DNA from: Polytrichum commune
Lineage: Eukaryota > Streptophyta > Polytrichopsida > Polytrichales > Polytrichaceae
Direction: 5' to 3'
Length of the DNA stretch: 60,000 nt
NCBI GenBank assembly: GCA_950295325.1
Contig: OX485807.1
Location: forward strand, 11,809,001-11,869,000
Below are positions 1 through 11,691 of the stretch, piece by piece. How positions within the stretch are numbered: position 1 is the stretch's first letter; every line of letters begins with the position of its first letter. The notes under the pieces are model-generated. The model was not told the origin of the DNA. It was given only the letters and a program-made list of their open reading frames with translations, and did no database searches. The position numbers and the translations under genes were made by a program.

Positions 1-902
1 TATGACATAATGCGCGAATAATCTAGCGGAAAGAAGGACAAGGTTGGTGCCCACAATGAAGATGAAAGTTTGAACTATTGGAACTCAATTAATACTAGCT
101 AGAACTTGTGTATGTGTTTGTTGCATATTCCTTTCGTAAGATGAATTCACAAAAGTGCAAACTTTAGCTCTTGACCATTAGAATCTCTCAATTTTGGAGT
201 TCCTCAACCCTCTAAATCCACCAATCTTTGTTACACAATTTTTGATTGAATTTTCTAATAAAGGTATTCAAGATCGTCTTGAAAGTGGGAAGGAATCTAA
301 GGCACACTTCCATGTGACACTAGAGTTGGCAAAAACATTTGCAAGCTTGTCACCTACATCTTAACCAAGACCATACAAATATCAATTACTCTTAATTTTG
401 GTTTTTGGTTTCACATCCTCAAATGTTGGATTTAGAAAGTGAGAGTTTGCTCACTGGGTTTTGTCAAGACTTTTCATTTTGACAAGTTTATCACAAACAC
501 ATAGTGAGCCGTTGAAGACCAAAGAAATTGTTGGAGTTGTTGAGGGAGGGTGCCACTATACATAACTTGTCACCTCACTTTTGAATGTTATTTTAGGTCC
601 AACTTGTGTAGGTGTTTGTTACATATTCCTTTCGTAAGATGAATTCACAAAAGTGCAAACTCAATCTAATGTGTTGACAATACGATTTAGCAATAGGTTC
701 TACCAATTACAATGGAATCATGAACTGAGTTCCTCATATAGGAGTTCAATTTCAATCTTTATTTAGGACCAATCTCATTACATGTTGTGACCAATTTCAT
801 GATTATGACTCCTCCGAGTCATACAAATGTGGAGACCTCATGACTCATTTGAGTCATGTTTCAGCATTGACAGTCGTTGGAGTCACGCTTTTTGTGAGAT
901 GT
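1..902. other. Non-coding 5' flank with a CACTA-like subterminal zone
   Basis: I see no gene here. From about 790 onward GAGTCAT and AGTCAT motifs appear that resemble those in the element ending at 6251, so this is probably its left part. The matching 5' terminus (CACTACAACAAATTGGG) is not visible, so the element either begins upstream of the window or has lost its left end. Bases 19-45 nearly repeat the sequence at 1674-1700, inside exon 2 of the next gene, which suggests a fragment of a related copy. Confidence 0.4.
103..661. repeat. 61-bp direct repeat pair, 498 bp apart
   Basis: Bases 103-163 and 601-661 are the same 61-bp sequence with two mismatches (both begin AACTTGTGTA). The interval between them shows no ORF and no TG...CA ends typical of LTRs. 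It could be a local duplication or the remnant of a repeat-bounded element. Confidence 0.7.
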
Positions 903-972
903 AATGTCCGTCTAATAACTCCCGCTCGTACTGAACAGTGTGGTTCCCGCGACTTCCACCAAAAATGCCGAA

Positions 973-3900
973 ATGAACAATGTACTAGTCAATTTGATAA
1001 CAAAAATAGCTAATCTGCCTGATGGCATGCAAGTGGAAGTATTTCGCACAATTGCTAGTTTCCCAGCAATTTCATTGCCGGTTTTGGAAATGACTTCGAA
1101 TGAGGTTGCGCGTGTTTTTGAGAGCAGCCGTGGCGTGCCTGTGGGAGAGCCGGGCCCATCTCTAGAGCAGGGTGGTGGCTGGGGTGTGACCACTCGAGCG
1201 AAGGGAAAACAACTTCCTGAAACGGACCTCGATGATGACGAGGACGAAGAGGACGAAGAGGAGACTTCCGAGGACGAGCGGCCTAAACCAAGGAGGCGGA
1301 AGGTAAAAACATAAATCTCCGTAGTCTCTTGCATTTGCAAACGCATTTAGTCGTCCGCGTTACTTGGGCCTCATTCCAAACACATATAGAAAAAATGTTG
1401 GTAACATATGTCCGTATATGAATATCAATCCATGAGGTCATAATCTGACCCCGAACATGATACTTAGTACAGTCATGTAATATGACTATAGGTAGTCATA
1501 TGACTTTGTCCAGTCATATTATGCAATCATATCCTTCCACTCGGCCATGTAGTGTGACTTGATGCAATCATGTAACTTAGTACAGTCATGCAGGGTGACT
1601 CCACGCTCACATATAGTGTACCATACGTTCGTTTGTGTAGGGTAATGCAAATGAACCCAGGTCATGGCCGTTGCAATCTAGCGGAAAGAAGGGCAAGGCG
1701 GTCGATGAGGAGGATATCCTGCTGTCCCAAGACATGCAAGATACTCTCCGGGCTTGTGAGATGGACGCCGACGAAGCATCGGCGGACAGCGAGGAGGCAG
1801 ACATAGGCGTAGGGCATCGTAACGAGCTCCTTGACGAGCTGGAGCTCCGGGAAGTAAGCATTTTGCGGCGTATGGCTAAAAAAGGAGCTGATCCGACACA
1901 ACTTCGCGAGAAGGTGCGTTGCCTTGGCCGGACGGCCGAGGTTGAAGGCGGCGACGGAAGCGCGCGGCTTTGACAGTCGAAGTTGAAGAACCTTAGGCGG
2001 TCCTTGAAGAAGAGTGACGAGCTGCACACTTCCAGTGGTGGTCAGTGTTTGTGGGTCGAGGTCGACGAGGCCGGGTGCCCGACAGGGATACACAGGCCTG
2101 ACTGGCTGACGCGACTACGCGGATACTTTCGCGACCTCGATTGGAGCGTCGACAACTTCAGGGCACACCCACGGCCCTTGTTGTTGGCGATTAAAGACAA
2201 GATGGCCGCACAGTTCGAGTACCGTGGTGGACTCGGAGGCGTGCCTGAAGCTATTTTTTTTCAAATTTTGCGGCAGCAGATGCGGACTCGCAGGTCGAAC
2301 ATGAAGAAACTCATAGAGAGTTGTGGCCCGCTCCCACCGTATGTGAAAAAGGCGCACGTCGACAACTTCAAGCGGTTAATTGCCCGGACGGACAAAATCG
2401 CGGAAGCCACGCGCATGAAAGCCGCACGGCAGACCGTGCAAACCTTGTCGTATTCTGGAAGGTCCGAAGGGGAGGTGCGCTCTAGACTGGTAAGTGATTT
2501 TGTGTGCAAGTCATTCAAACATAAATATGTGACAACCTGCAGTCATATAATTGAGTGATATAATAAATGATATCACTTTACATAGTCATACCGGAAGTCA
2601 TATCACCATAGATAGTCACACGCTACGTGACTATGACTTCATCTCGTCATATTCAGAGACATATGACTTCACCTAGTCATATTGTGAGGAATATGACTTC
2701 ACCTGGTCATATGTTGAGTAATATGACTTCAGCTAGTCATATTCCGAGTAATATGACTACAACTAGCCATATTCTGAGTCATATGACTTTCCATAGTTCC
2801 GATTAGTATGTTTACGTATTTTTCATGGATCCACAGTTGCTCCTTTCACAGGCCGCAGATTTAGAACGGCCCCCCACGCAGCTGGAGGTGGAAACCGAGC
2901 TAGCGACACCCGGGAAATCAGGACGGGGCCGGTCATCTTCGTCCAGAGGGCCACTCCCAAATGCAAGAGCGGGAGATAGAGCCCTCTTTGTTACGCGGAC
3001 CGAGCTGCACGACTTCCATGATAGCATGAAGGGGGAGATGAAAGATGTGAAGGCTATGATGAAGCAGCTGCTGCTGGAGGTGCAGAAGCGAACGACGCCC
3101 ACGGACATGGAACCCCTAGCCACGGCGGAAGCAGGAGTCGACGTGATCCAAGTAACCGCCGAAAAGATTGCGTCTGTATACCCTCTAGTATTCCATTCGA
3201 TTACATGTATGGAACACCTTTGCTTCAGCAATATTGTATGTCATGCATGAAGATCGTTCACCAATACACGCCTCATGTGGATCATTACAACATGCAGGCA
3301 ATTGGGAAGTCGGCGGAATCCGGGCATACTGGGTCGACCGCGGCATCGGAGCCACTGCGTAACACCCTAGTAGATATGAGTTGCCAACCCGTCATTGAAA
3401 AGAAGAAACCCATAGCCAAGAAGAGGAAGGGCGAAGCGGAGAAGCTATTGGCGGAACACGATGCACGGCCTACCCGGCGTGCAATGGCTCAACAGAAAGA
3501 GGTTGACATTCATGTAATATGCACATTATACTTGTCGGATAGTTATACTTACGGAGAAGCTTTATGTCTTTGATTTGGCCTCAACATTGGACAGTCATAT
3601 GACTATGTCGCATAATACGACTGAAAGCAGTCATATAATATGACTCTAGGCAGTCATGTTATACGACTATAGGCGGTCATAATATATGACTCAATGCAGT
3701 CATGAACATGATAAGTAGATGTCATATAATATGACATGAGGTTATCACAAGCAGTCATGTATGACAGGGCCGAGTCATACTCTAACACATGCAGCTTATT
3801 GGGTCGTGGCCTTCCAGGTTATGACGGTTGGAGCGAGTCAAGATCAACCCGTGGACTTGCAGGAGGACGAGGACAATGAGGCGCCTGGCTCGAAGAGGCC

Positions 3901-5443
3901 GGCAAAATGGGCTCAGAAAGGATCCAGTCCACAGAAGAAGAAGAAGAAGGCTGGCAATGCTCCGAAGACCCAGCCGTTAGCCACGAAGGTCCCCTCGGTA
4001 AGAGTGTCGGACTCCGGGCGTAGGAAAATTATAGTGTTGAATATTGTAGGACTTCTTTGCGATATCAGACCTCTGCACGATAGGAGAGAGTGGGGCCCGG
4101 ATCTAGTCATCCACCACGCAAAGGACCTGAATGTAAAAATAAAAATAAAAACCGACTGCGACAAGTTTTTGTCGATGTTGTTCTCTAATTTTGATGTCGG
4201 TATATGGTCCCCCGTAGAGCAAAACGTACTAGAGGTTGTAGGTGCATTTCTTGCATCGGGAACGACAGCTCAATAGAGCTTTCTGTGGGGGAGGACTTAC
4301 CCCCTCCAGAACCCAATAAGAGACCTCCGCAATCTATTTGATATGATTCCGGACCCCACGCACGGCTCAACACGGTGTCTCCAAATCGATTGGGATACAA
4401 CGGCGACGGCGCGTTTCCCCCCCTTAAATGTCCTAAACTTTCCGCGCTGGGATCCCCTAAACCCCAACGATGACTTCCTCCGCAGAATCTGCGGGCCATT
4501 CGAAGCATTGGCCCGCAAGCAATCCGACATTGAATATTGCTTGGCGTATCTGACCAAGGAGGTCCATCTAGCGTCGGTACCTGCGAACCTGGTAGGTTCA
4601 TCGACACAGGTAAGCTGCTCTTGAATATTTTTTGTTTCTATTTGGTTCTCACTCCAATCGCAAAGAAGGAAAATGTTGATAACACATGTCCGCATAGATA
4701 TGTCACTCCACGAAGTAATATGAGGACCATAGGCGAATATGTTACTTATTGTGGTCATTCTAATATGACTATGTCCAATCATATGACTATGGTCAGTCAT
4801 AGGTCATATGACTATGTGCAGTCATATGACTATGGCTAGTCACGGGTTGTATGACTACGTCCAGTCATATGACTATGCTCAGTTATAGGTCGTAATGATA
4901 TTACTCATTGTTGTCATATCTGATGACTAAGGTGCGGTATATGAATATGTCCTATCAGATTATGCAATCATGGCCTAGTGTGAGGTCATATATTGAGTGT
5001 TGAAGCTCCAGTAACTCAACGCGGATTGTTTTACTTGTTGATAATTACGTTTTCTACTGCAGATACAAGTAGAAGAGGTCACCACCGTATTGTCGGAGAC
5101 GGCTAATGCGATGGTGGAGGACGCACCCTTGCCGTTGGCCACGGGGTCCAATGTCGCATTGTTCGACCTGGACGAGGAGAACAAGGCCAAGGCGAACATA
5201 GTGGCGCAAGGCATCATCGTGAGCCTTGCAGGAGGCTCACTTCACGGGCGACTCATTGAGGAGGGCAACGTATCAGTTTGCGTGTCCTCAATCGAACCGG
5301 GAGCAGAGTCCGTGTTGCTGTACGAAGGCAACAACGACGACGATCCTCCGATGCTACGTCTGGGCGATGCACTGAAGTCCATCACCAAGTGGCCAGTGGA
5401 AGCACTGAAGGCTATCACGCTGGAACCTCAACAAGCCACTTAG
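973..5443 (+). CDS. 8-exon transposon gene: Ptta-like region, degenerate HAD/FCP1 phosphatase-like domain, C-terminal DUF8039-like domain
   Basis: Proposed exons are 973-1302, 1641-1913, 1977-2489, 2852-3151, 3298-3513, 3818-4234, 4310-4609 and 5063-5443, giving 909 residues. Each has GT-AG borders, and every exon length is a multiple of three, so all introns are phase 0. Two in-frame stops (TGA 1971, TAG 4274) fall inside proposed short introns of 63 and 75 bases. Residues 1-110 end in an acidic and basic tail. Residues about 202-372 resemble the plant Ptta/En-Spm transposase region. Exons 4-6 are Lys-rich, with likely nuclear signals. Residues about 613-770 look like a plant FCP1/HAD phosphatase: KIIVLNIVGLL where active relatives have a D-x-N motif, then FDVGIWSP and, further on, PNDDFL. 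The nucleophile Asp is Asn (residue 619), so catalysis is doubtful. The C-terminus (LGDAL...WP) matches a small domain common in plant transposon proteins. The start is the first ATG after an in-frame stop. The function in transposition is unknown. Confidence 0.6.
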
Positions 5444-6240
5444 ATTTCGGTAGTTTACGCATTTAGGGGTCATGTAGGAAAGATGAACACATTTGGATAT
5501 GCTTGGAGACATGGACTACATAAAGTCGTTCAAGTTATTGAAATTTATCTACCCAATTTGTGCGCTCAATTTCTTATTTGGCTCAGTCATGTAGCGCATG
5601 ACTTGAATGTGTCGTAATTGCTTGGGTTGTGCCTGGAAATGTGACTGACATTCAGAATTGCTAATAATACAAATCTAACTCAATACAGTTACCACAACGC
5701 ACAAAGAACTACGCGCCATAACTCTCCATCTACGCGAATATCACTCCATCATGTCACATTATGCATGACATATTACTAAAAATATGACTATAGGACGTCA
5801 TATAATAATGTCATCCCCGCAGAAAATGTGACTATCGCCTAAAAAAACATGACTACAAGTAGTCAAAAAACTAGTAGTCACAATCCACGTGGCCTGCCAC
5901 GTCGGCAAAATTATGACGCATGCAAGTCATATTACACGTCAGCAGAAAACATGCCACATGCCACGTCGGATAGGTATTTTTCCTGCCCGGGCAGGTCAAA
6001 AAAGGGCACAGACTCCAAGGCTAGTCAAGGTATGCCCCACGTGCTGTGGGGATCGTAGAATCTGTCCTTTTATACGCCCCCACAACCGTATATATTCATA
6101 TGACTCATGTCCGAAGTGACTCGTCGGTAATGACTAGACCTAGTCACCGCGCGCGTCATCCTCATCCGGAGCCTCGTCAGTCATATTTTGGGATTTTATG
6201 ACTTAAGGCAGTTATAAATTTCAGTCATAAAATACCCAAT
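1430..6240. repeat. AGTCATATGACT-family palindromic motif clusters
   Basis: The motif AGTCATATGACT and close variants (ATATGACT, AGTCATAT, often facing each other) recurs in clusters at about 1430-1600, 2530-2800, 3590-3780, 4740-5000 and 5590-6235. These intervals are the long introns and the 3' untranslated part of the transposon gene, while the exons largely lack the motif. CACTA elements usually confine transposase-binding motifs to the subterminal regions, so the spread through introns is unusual. Binding is inferred, not shown. Confidence 0.75.
2631..2795. repeat. 30-bp tandem repeat, five full copies
   Basis: Units begin at 2631, 2661, 2691, 2721 and 2751, with a partial sixth at 2781. 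Each contains two opposed half-sites, ATATGACT and AGTCATAT, separated by about six bases, so every unit is an imperfect hairpin. The array lies in the intron between exons 3 and 4 of the transposon gene. Confidence 0.9.
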
Positions 6241-6282
6241 TTGTTGTAGTGTCGTCCAACACCTGCACTGCTGCACTTTTGG

Positions 6283-6318
6283 CCTTCATGTCCTTCATGT
6301 CCTTCATGTCCTTCATGT
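6283..6318. repeat. CCTTCATGT x4 minisatellite
   Basis: Four perfect head-to-tail copies of the 9-mer CCTTCATGT lie just outside the CACTA end at 6251. Confidence 0.9.
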
Positions 6319-6390
6319 GTCGAAATTTCTGCCTTCCTCTCTGTTTTTACTGTGCCCTGCCTGCAAGTTTGATTTGGCATGTTGCACATG

Positions 6391-8363
6391 TGACTTACCT
6401 TCTCTGTGCAGAAAGTTGGTTAGGGGGGTGATGGAAGGCCTTTTCAATCCATTCAACACCTGTGACGTCGTTCGATTACTCGGCCTCGGAGCCTTGGGAT
6501 CCGCTGGTGCACTGTCAGGTGCAATATACATATGGGCTTCACCAGAGACGTTGTTTGCTAGAGAGTCACATTCCGACGACAAATTGGAGACAAATTCATC
6601 TACCAATGCATGCAGTTTGTTACTAATGTCGAGCATGGGTGGTCTCCCCACAAGACCGTCCGATGACGAAATCTTTGATGACTGTGACGTGTGTGTGCGA
6701 CGCGGCAGTGCCGTAAACCTGGTCCCATTTTCAGTCTGCTGGTTCAACAATGGGCAGCACACCACTAGGTGAGAGATTTTGAACAAGCACTCTAATTTGT
6801 GGAGACAATGCGAGCAACATGTTTCCAGGATTTATGAGCTCAATCAGTGGGAGGCATGTGGTGAGAAGATCATGTGCAGTGAAAAAACAATAGTGAATTT
6901 AGATTACATACTTTTGGGGGATGTACTTTCTCGTGCTCATACGTGCCACAATGAGCGTCGCCTTCATTTTCACCTGCGGTTCGATTATCTCTGCATACAC
7001 TTTTGCGCTTCACCTACAATCACACAAACATTACACCTACAATCACACAATCACTTCTGTGCAGATTCACCTACATTAAATTCTAACGAATTGCACAATC
7101 CCCACTGAAGTGAAATTACACAAAGCAGTGGAGCCAAATTGCCACAACGAAAGGTGAGGATATGATGACGTACTGCCCCGCCTTTCTTTGATGCTGCATT
7201 TGCCTTGTTTCTCTCGCATTCTCTGCTCCCTTCCAATGACTTCCAATAATCTACCAATTGCAACCATGCCGCTGATGCACAATCATCAGGCTTACTGTGG
7301 TCACCGTGTAGGAGCCAATGACGATGGTACACTGCTCTATTTCTCTTGTATAGACGTTGTAGATACCCCGCTACCATGCCTTCCGGAAGAGGCTTCTCTA
7401 TTATGAACTGTCGCTTCACTTCTTTCATGATTTCTTGCATGGTGCATGGATTTTTAATGTCTATATCGGCGTTTGGAACAATTGCAAGTGCAGCTAATTT
7501 TAGGGCGTTCAAGAATTGCGCTTTGTATTGGACTATGGCACCATTGTTGTTTTGTTGGAGCCGGACTTGTGGCACTCTACCTTCTGCAATGGATCTTTTC
7601 ACTTCTTTTAAATAAGACTTCTCTTCTACTCTAAGTTGTTTTCTCTGTGACATGGTGGAGGGTGGGGATGACTTACTGGAGGTTGTACTTAACAATGTGG
7701 GGCTATTGTTTGTATTCATCACCGGTGATGGCTCCTTCTGAGAGTCGTGCTGGTCGCGAAAGGTACCTCCTTCCGGAGATGTATGGGCACTCACGGACGG
7801 ATGAACAGGTAGATACCCCAATGTGGTAGGAGTCTGCCTTGCACTTTCTGGATTTGTGACTGTGTTGGACTCCACATGACCCCCCCCCCCGTATCTCTCG
7901 CTCGATGAAGTTCTCTTCTCTGCCCACAATTGGCTTCTCCCATTGCAGCAGGGACTCCACCTACTGCCTCGCCTTCTGCAACTTCCATAGGCAATGCCTG
8001 AATCCGTGTCCGAGGTTGCATACTCTGTGGTCCGGAACATTGCAATTGTTGGGATGTGTAGTACTCTTGTCCTGGCATATGTCCGGTTTGGGACACAAAC
8101 GCAGCACCTTGTGGCCGATTGTGCAACGACAACAGCATGTGGTTAGAGGACGTCCCATCGAATTGACTTTCTCGTGGCTGTGCTGGATATGTCAATTGGT
8201 TGGTGTATGCATTGGATGGAGCAACGGGTGTCCCAATACATGGATTGTACATTGATTGGGATCGAGCACTTATACTTCCAAAAACCGGCTGTGTAGTTTG
8301 CCAAGGAATTGTGGAGTGTTGTTGATGGTAGGGTGTTGAATAAGGCGTGTTGAACATCTGCAT
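6391..8363 (-). pseudogene. Plant transposase (Ptta/En-Spm type) gene relic
   Basis: The first exon would run from 8363 down to 7174. It starts MQMFNTPYSTPYHQQ, is rich in Gln, Pro and Ser, and changes frame at an 11-base C run (7880-7890). The downstream frame includes YLQRLYKRNRAVYHRHW and then LVDYWKSLEGSRECERNK, which matches the W..LVDYW.S......NK signature of the plant Ptta (Transposase_24) family. A good donor (GCA/GTACGT on the minus strand) ends it. A second exon at about 6755-6399 encodes a helical segment with its own donor (AG/GTAAGT). No following exon or stop is visible before the neighbouring CACTA terminus at 6251, so the 3' part may have been cut off by that element. The homopolymer frameshift could also be a sequencing error. 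Confidence 0.5.
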
Positions 8364-10090
8364 ACAATGATGGATGACAGGCCAAATTTATCTTGGTTTG
8401 TTGTATACCAATCAGGTGCACAGACCTCCATCATTATATGCAGGGCCAGGAGAGAATTGCATGCCCTGTTTGGGCAATGCTTGTGTGGAACTAGCATTTC
8501 ATCCACTTCTACATAAAGGGGGAAAAGACAAAGATGTGATCTCCATTGAACATTGTGCAATTGCTTAAGTGAGGAGGGAATGCGAGAAACCTGTGATTGG
8601 TCGATCCTCTGTGGTTGCGCAGGTGCAACTCTAAATACCTGTACATATACAAACGAGGATAAACCATGGTTCAATATGCAGACCAGTTCGTGGTATCATA
8701 TTAGCTGACCCTTTCAAATCACAAAGATGAGGACACGTTTTCCATATTGCAGTGAGGCCATGCATTAGAGTTGGCCAACTCAAGATCCAAAATGCAATAA
8801 ACACATACCGATCGCGACAAATCATGGTCAAACTGTGTGCTCCTCACGACATCATAGTCCGCGAGGCTCCCCTGACTGTATTGGTCGTCCATATTGTGTC
8901 TCTGTCTTTTGGCACAATCCACATCAATTTCGGGGTCGACATATACATGGACGGAGGCGCGCAAAAATTTGGCATAATAACTGCACTGCTTTTGGTTCAA
9001 CTCACAACAACATAAAGCACCACAACCGACCTCAGAACAAATCATTGACTGACCTCAGAACAAGGACTTCTGTGTTGACCAGCTGGTCTTCGAAATTAAT
9101 TTTGAAGTCCCTCGTTGGTAACTATTTCGAAAGCCCTCCTCAACTTCTGTTGGCAAATACAAAAACCTCAGCATTAAAAACAATCCATTGTTGCAGTTCA
9201 CATTTGTAAATACTGCATAACCAAGGTCCAAGAATGCGAAAAACCATTTTCCGATGAAAGGTGTAGTTTTGAAGAGTCTACAACTACAAGTCACAGGAGA
9301 TAGAGTTGTGCCAAGGACAAAAACATTGCAAAAGATTGTAAGTTAACATGTAACTCCATGCGGCAGTACCTGCTGCATGCACTCCCTATGTGAGAAGCCG
9401 CAATAAGGTTGAGCGCCATCTCAAGCAACCAAAGATGAAACCAACTCATAGCAGGGTTTAGGGTAATAGACAACATACCAGATTGCTCCTAGCCAAGGAG
9501 ACCATTACTCGGACATAAAGGATGGTACCGTTACATGAGGAGAGATCCGGGCTCTGAATGCTGACTATAACAGGGTGCTCCTAGCCCTATACTAGTTGTA
9601 AGTAGTTTTAAGTAGACATCTACTGATATTCGCAATGTCCTTGTTTTTTTATATCTGGAGCACAGCAATATCACAGGAGACTACTTTGTGAATACCACAG
9701 ACAAGAGCGTCGATTAGTGCGTCCGGGGCTTCACATGTCTCAAGTTCCAGAGTGGATTTGTACAAGATGAAACTCAATTTTAAATCGTCTAAGAAGACTG
9801 CATCCACGCAACCTTGCCACAAGTCCAATTATTGTACAGGAAAAAACAAATACTAACCTGTTAACAAGAATCCAGGTGGGTGACTTCAATGATTGAAGCG
9901 GCAATAGAGACAGATCTATCACCTACATACAAGCATGTAAGGGTTAGAGTTGAAGCACAATACAAAGACATGAAAACCTACAAAATATGGCAAAGAAACA
10001 AAAATACAACAAGAAACAACCAATATAATGCAAAATAGGCTATGTTCGTGTATTTCTCAAACCTGTTGAACCTATGAGTGTTGATCGAAC
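8364..10090. other. No recognisable gene
   Basis: Short ORFs on both strands lack recognisable motifs and splice support. Some of the first 700 bp may be the upstream region of the minus-strand Ptta-like gene. Confidence 0.4.
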
Positions 10091-10092
10091 AC

Positions 10093-10422
10093 TCAATCGG
10101 AGAAAGTTTCTTCTGGCATTGCATCATAAAATTTTTGTATAGCCCACCGACGTTCTCCCTCCAACCATTCTTCAAGCATCTCTATGTACTTCTCTCTAGT
10201 TTGAATGAAAGTGCGCCAAGTTTTATTGAGGACAAGCAAACTGCCAAGAGTGTAAGGGACCTCACATTTGAGTTGTAAGCTCTCTATCTTTGGCAACACT
10301 ATTGAAACTACTAAAGAATCAAGAAGCCCAGGTATCAAAGAAGTAGCTCCAACCTCCAATACTAAACCCTTGCATTTCGATTTACAATCTGATATGGAAC
10401 CAAACACTTTGAATCTATGCTC
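10093..10422 (-). CDS. Unknown C-terminal exon, possibly F-box-like
   Basis: The frame opens just after a plausible acceptor (CTTAG/GAG on the minus strand) and ends at a stop at 10093. It encodes about 109 residues including IPGLLDSLVVSIVLPKI, then LLVLNKTWRTF, then a charged helix ending FYDAMPEETFSD. The first part and the L-V-L-N-K-x-W stretch are reminiscent of plant F-box domains (L-P-x-x-L...I-L...V-x-K-x-W). I do not recognise the protein and cannot find an upstream exon carrying a start codon. It may be a captured or decayed gene fragment. Confidence 0.3.
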   Translation of the reverse strand, partial: EHRFKVFGSISDCKSKCKGLVLEVGATSLIPGLLDSLVVSIVLPKIESLQLKCEVPYTLGSLLVLNKTWRTFIQTREKYIEMLEEWLEGERRWAIQKFYDAMPEETFSD

Positions 10423-10654
10423 CTAAGACCATCTCATACACCTGGAAAAACAACTCTTGTACTTTGGTCGCCTTGCAGTGGTGAACCTCTGCAAGCATTC
10501 GGCAAAACAAAACGGCACCCTCTGCACAGAAAGTGAGAAGTTGGAATGGGAAAGGGGCGGGAGGAAAACCAGAGAGGCAACGGTGGAGATGTCGCGTTTA
10601 AGAGCCAACTGCAAATACAGTGTGTAGAGACCAGCATGTGGCTCATTACTGCTA

Positions 10655-11335
10655 CATTCAACTGGGAGCACAATGTTGGGTTGCAAGGAGAAGGCAAGGG
10701 GAGGCAAAAAGGTGTACTCTGCTGCTAAGGAGAGAGGTGTCGAAGTTGACAAAGCCGACGAGGATGCGATTGACGGAGCACCGAAAGAAGGTGGTTATTG
10801 TATAGACAAACTTCGAAACGGGCAGACTGTGAGCTGATGTTGAGGAGAGGGTCGACGAAGTTGACAAAGGGGACGAGGAGGCGATTCTAGGAGCACCAAA
10901 ATGTAGAGATCGAGAAGCAAGCAGATGAGTGCGACCAAGGGGGTACCTCAAGCCTCCTACGGCATATGACCTCACCAAAACCAGGGCGACGTGTGTTGTG
11001 TGCAGAGATCCCCGAAATCCAAAAAATTGGGAAATCAAGATGCAAGCAAAAGCGTGTGAGAAAGCAGAGAACGACACATTCAACTGCGAGTACAATGCAG
11101 GGAGATGTCAAGGGGAGGCAAAAAGATGTACTATGGTGCTGATGCCAGAGATGACGAAGTTGACAAACCATGGGACTCGGCGAGGGAGGGAGACAGAAAA
11201 GAAGGTGGCGACGTATAGATCCCTAAAGAGTGAACAAATGACAAAGATTGCAAACACTGGGCGGAGGCGAAGGAGGGAGACACAAAAGAGCGTGGCGACG
11301 TATAGATCCCCGAAGAAAAAACAAAGAAAATAGAG
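10655..11335. repeat. Diverged ~420-bp segmental duplication with GAAGTTGACAAA subrepeats
   Basis: Bases 10655-10750 and 11077-11166 align: both begin ACATTCAACTG, share AAGGGGAGGCAAAAAG and end GAAGTTGACAAA. Further GAAGTTGACAAA-like units occur near 10742 and 10857, and bases 11200-11330 hold two copies of a GGCGACGTATAGATCCC segment. This is non-coding DNA or decayed coding DNA. Confidence 0.7.
10929..10988 (+). pseudogene. Scrap of CACTA TNP2 transposase
   Basis: The frame reads RPRGYLKPPTAYDLTK. The TNP2 gene at 15098-20590 has VPRGNYFKPPAPYVLTKK at the equivalent place (about 18663-18716), and the nucleotides also match (AAGCCTCCT...CTCACCAAAA). Homology ends abruptly on both sides, so this is a short relic of a related transposase. 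Confidence 0.55.
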
Positions 11336-11691
11336 GCTGAAGCAAACGAATGCAACCCAACTCATACAGATGTCACTACAAGGAAATGGGTGTATAATTG
11401 ACAAAAATGTGACACTAAAATGTCCGAAGTGACAAAATCAGCTCAAAGCTATGAGTTTTTGTCAATTCGGACATTATTCAAAATTTGTGTCAATTTTCTG
11501 TCATCAGATTTATATATTTCACGTTTAACTTATTCCCTTCACCTGAGCATGTGTCTCATATTTATTAACAACAAAAGGTGCTACAAAAGGTGTTACAAAA
11601 GGTTTTTAATTATTGTAATTACTAGTATAAGTAATTAATATAAATAATGTATTTACTATAATTAATGTAATAATTAATTTAATTAATTAAT

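Larger units (their letters stand above)
780..6251 (+). mobile_element. CACTA-type (En/Spm) element, 3' end present, 5' end not seen
   Basis: The right end at 6251 reads, on the minus strand, CACTACAACAAATTGGG, a classic CACTA terminus. Motifs of the AGTCATATGACT type crowd the last 650 bp and also every long intron, like the subterminal transposase-binding repeats known for En/Spm. The interior carries the multi-exon gene at 973-5443. The left boundary given is only where the motifs start. A 3-bp target duplication (TCG follows the right end) cannot be tested because the left end is missing. Confidence 0.7.

Noticed and set aside
7051-8040. Entire 329-codon minus-strand frame as one protein
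   Set aside because: Its first part before the C tract at 7880-7890 reads as low-quality sequence, while the alternative frame from 8363 is Gln/Pro-rich and more plausible, so a frameshift is assumed.
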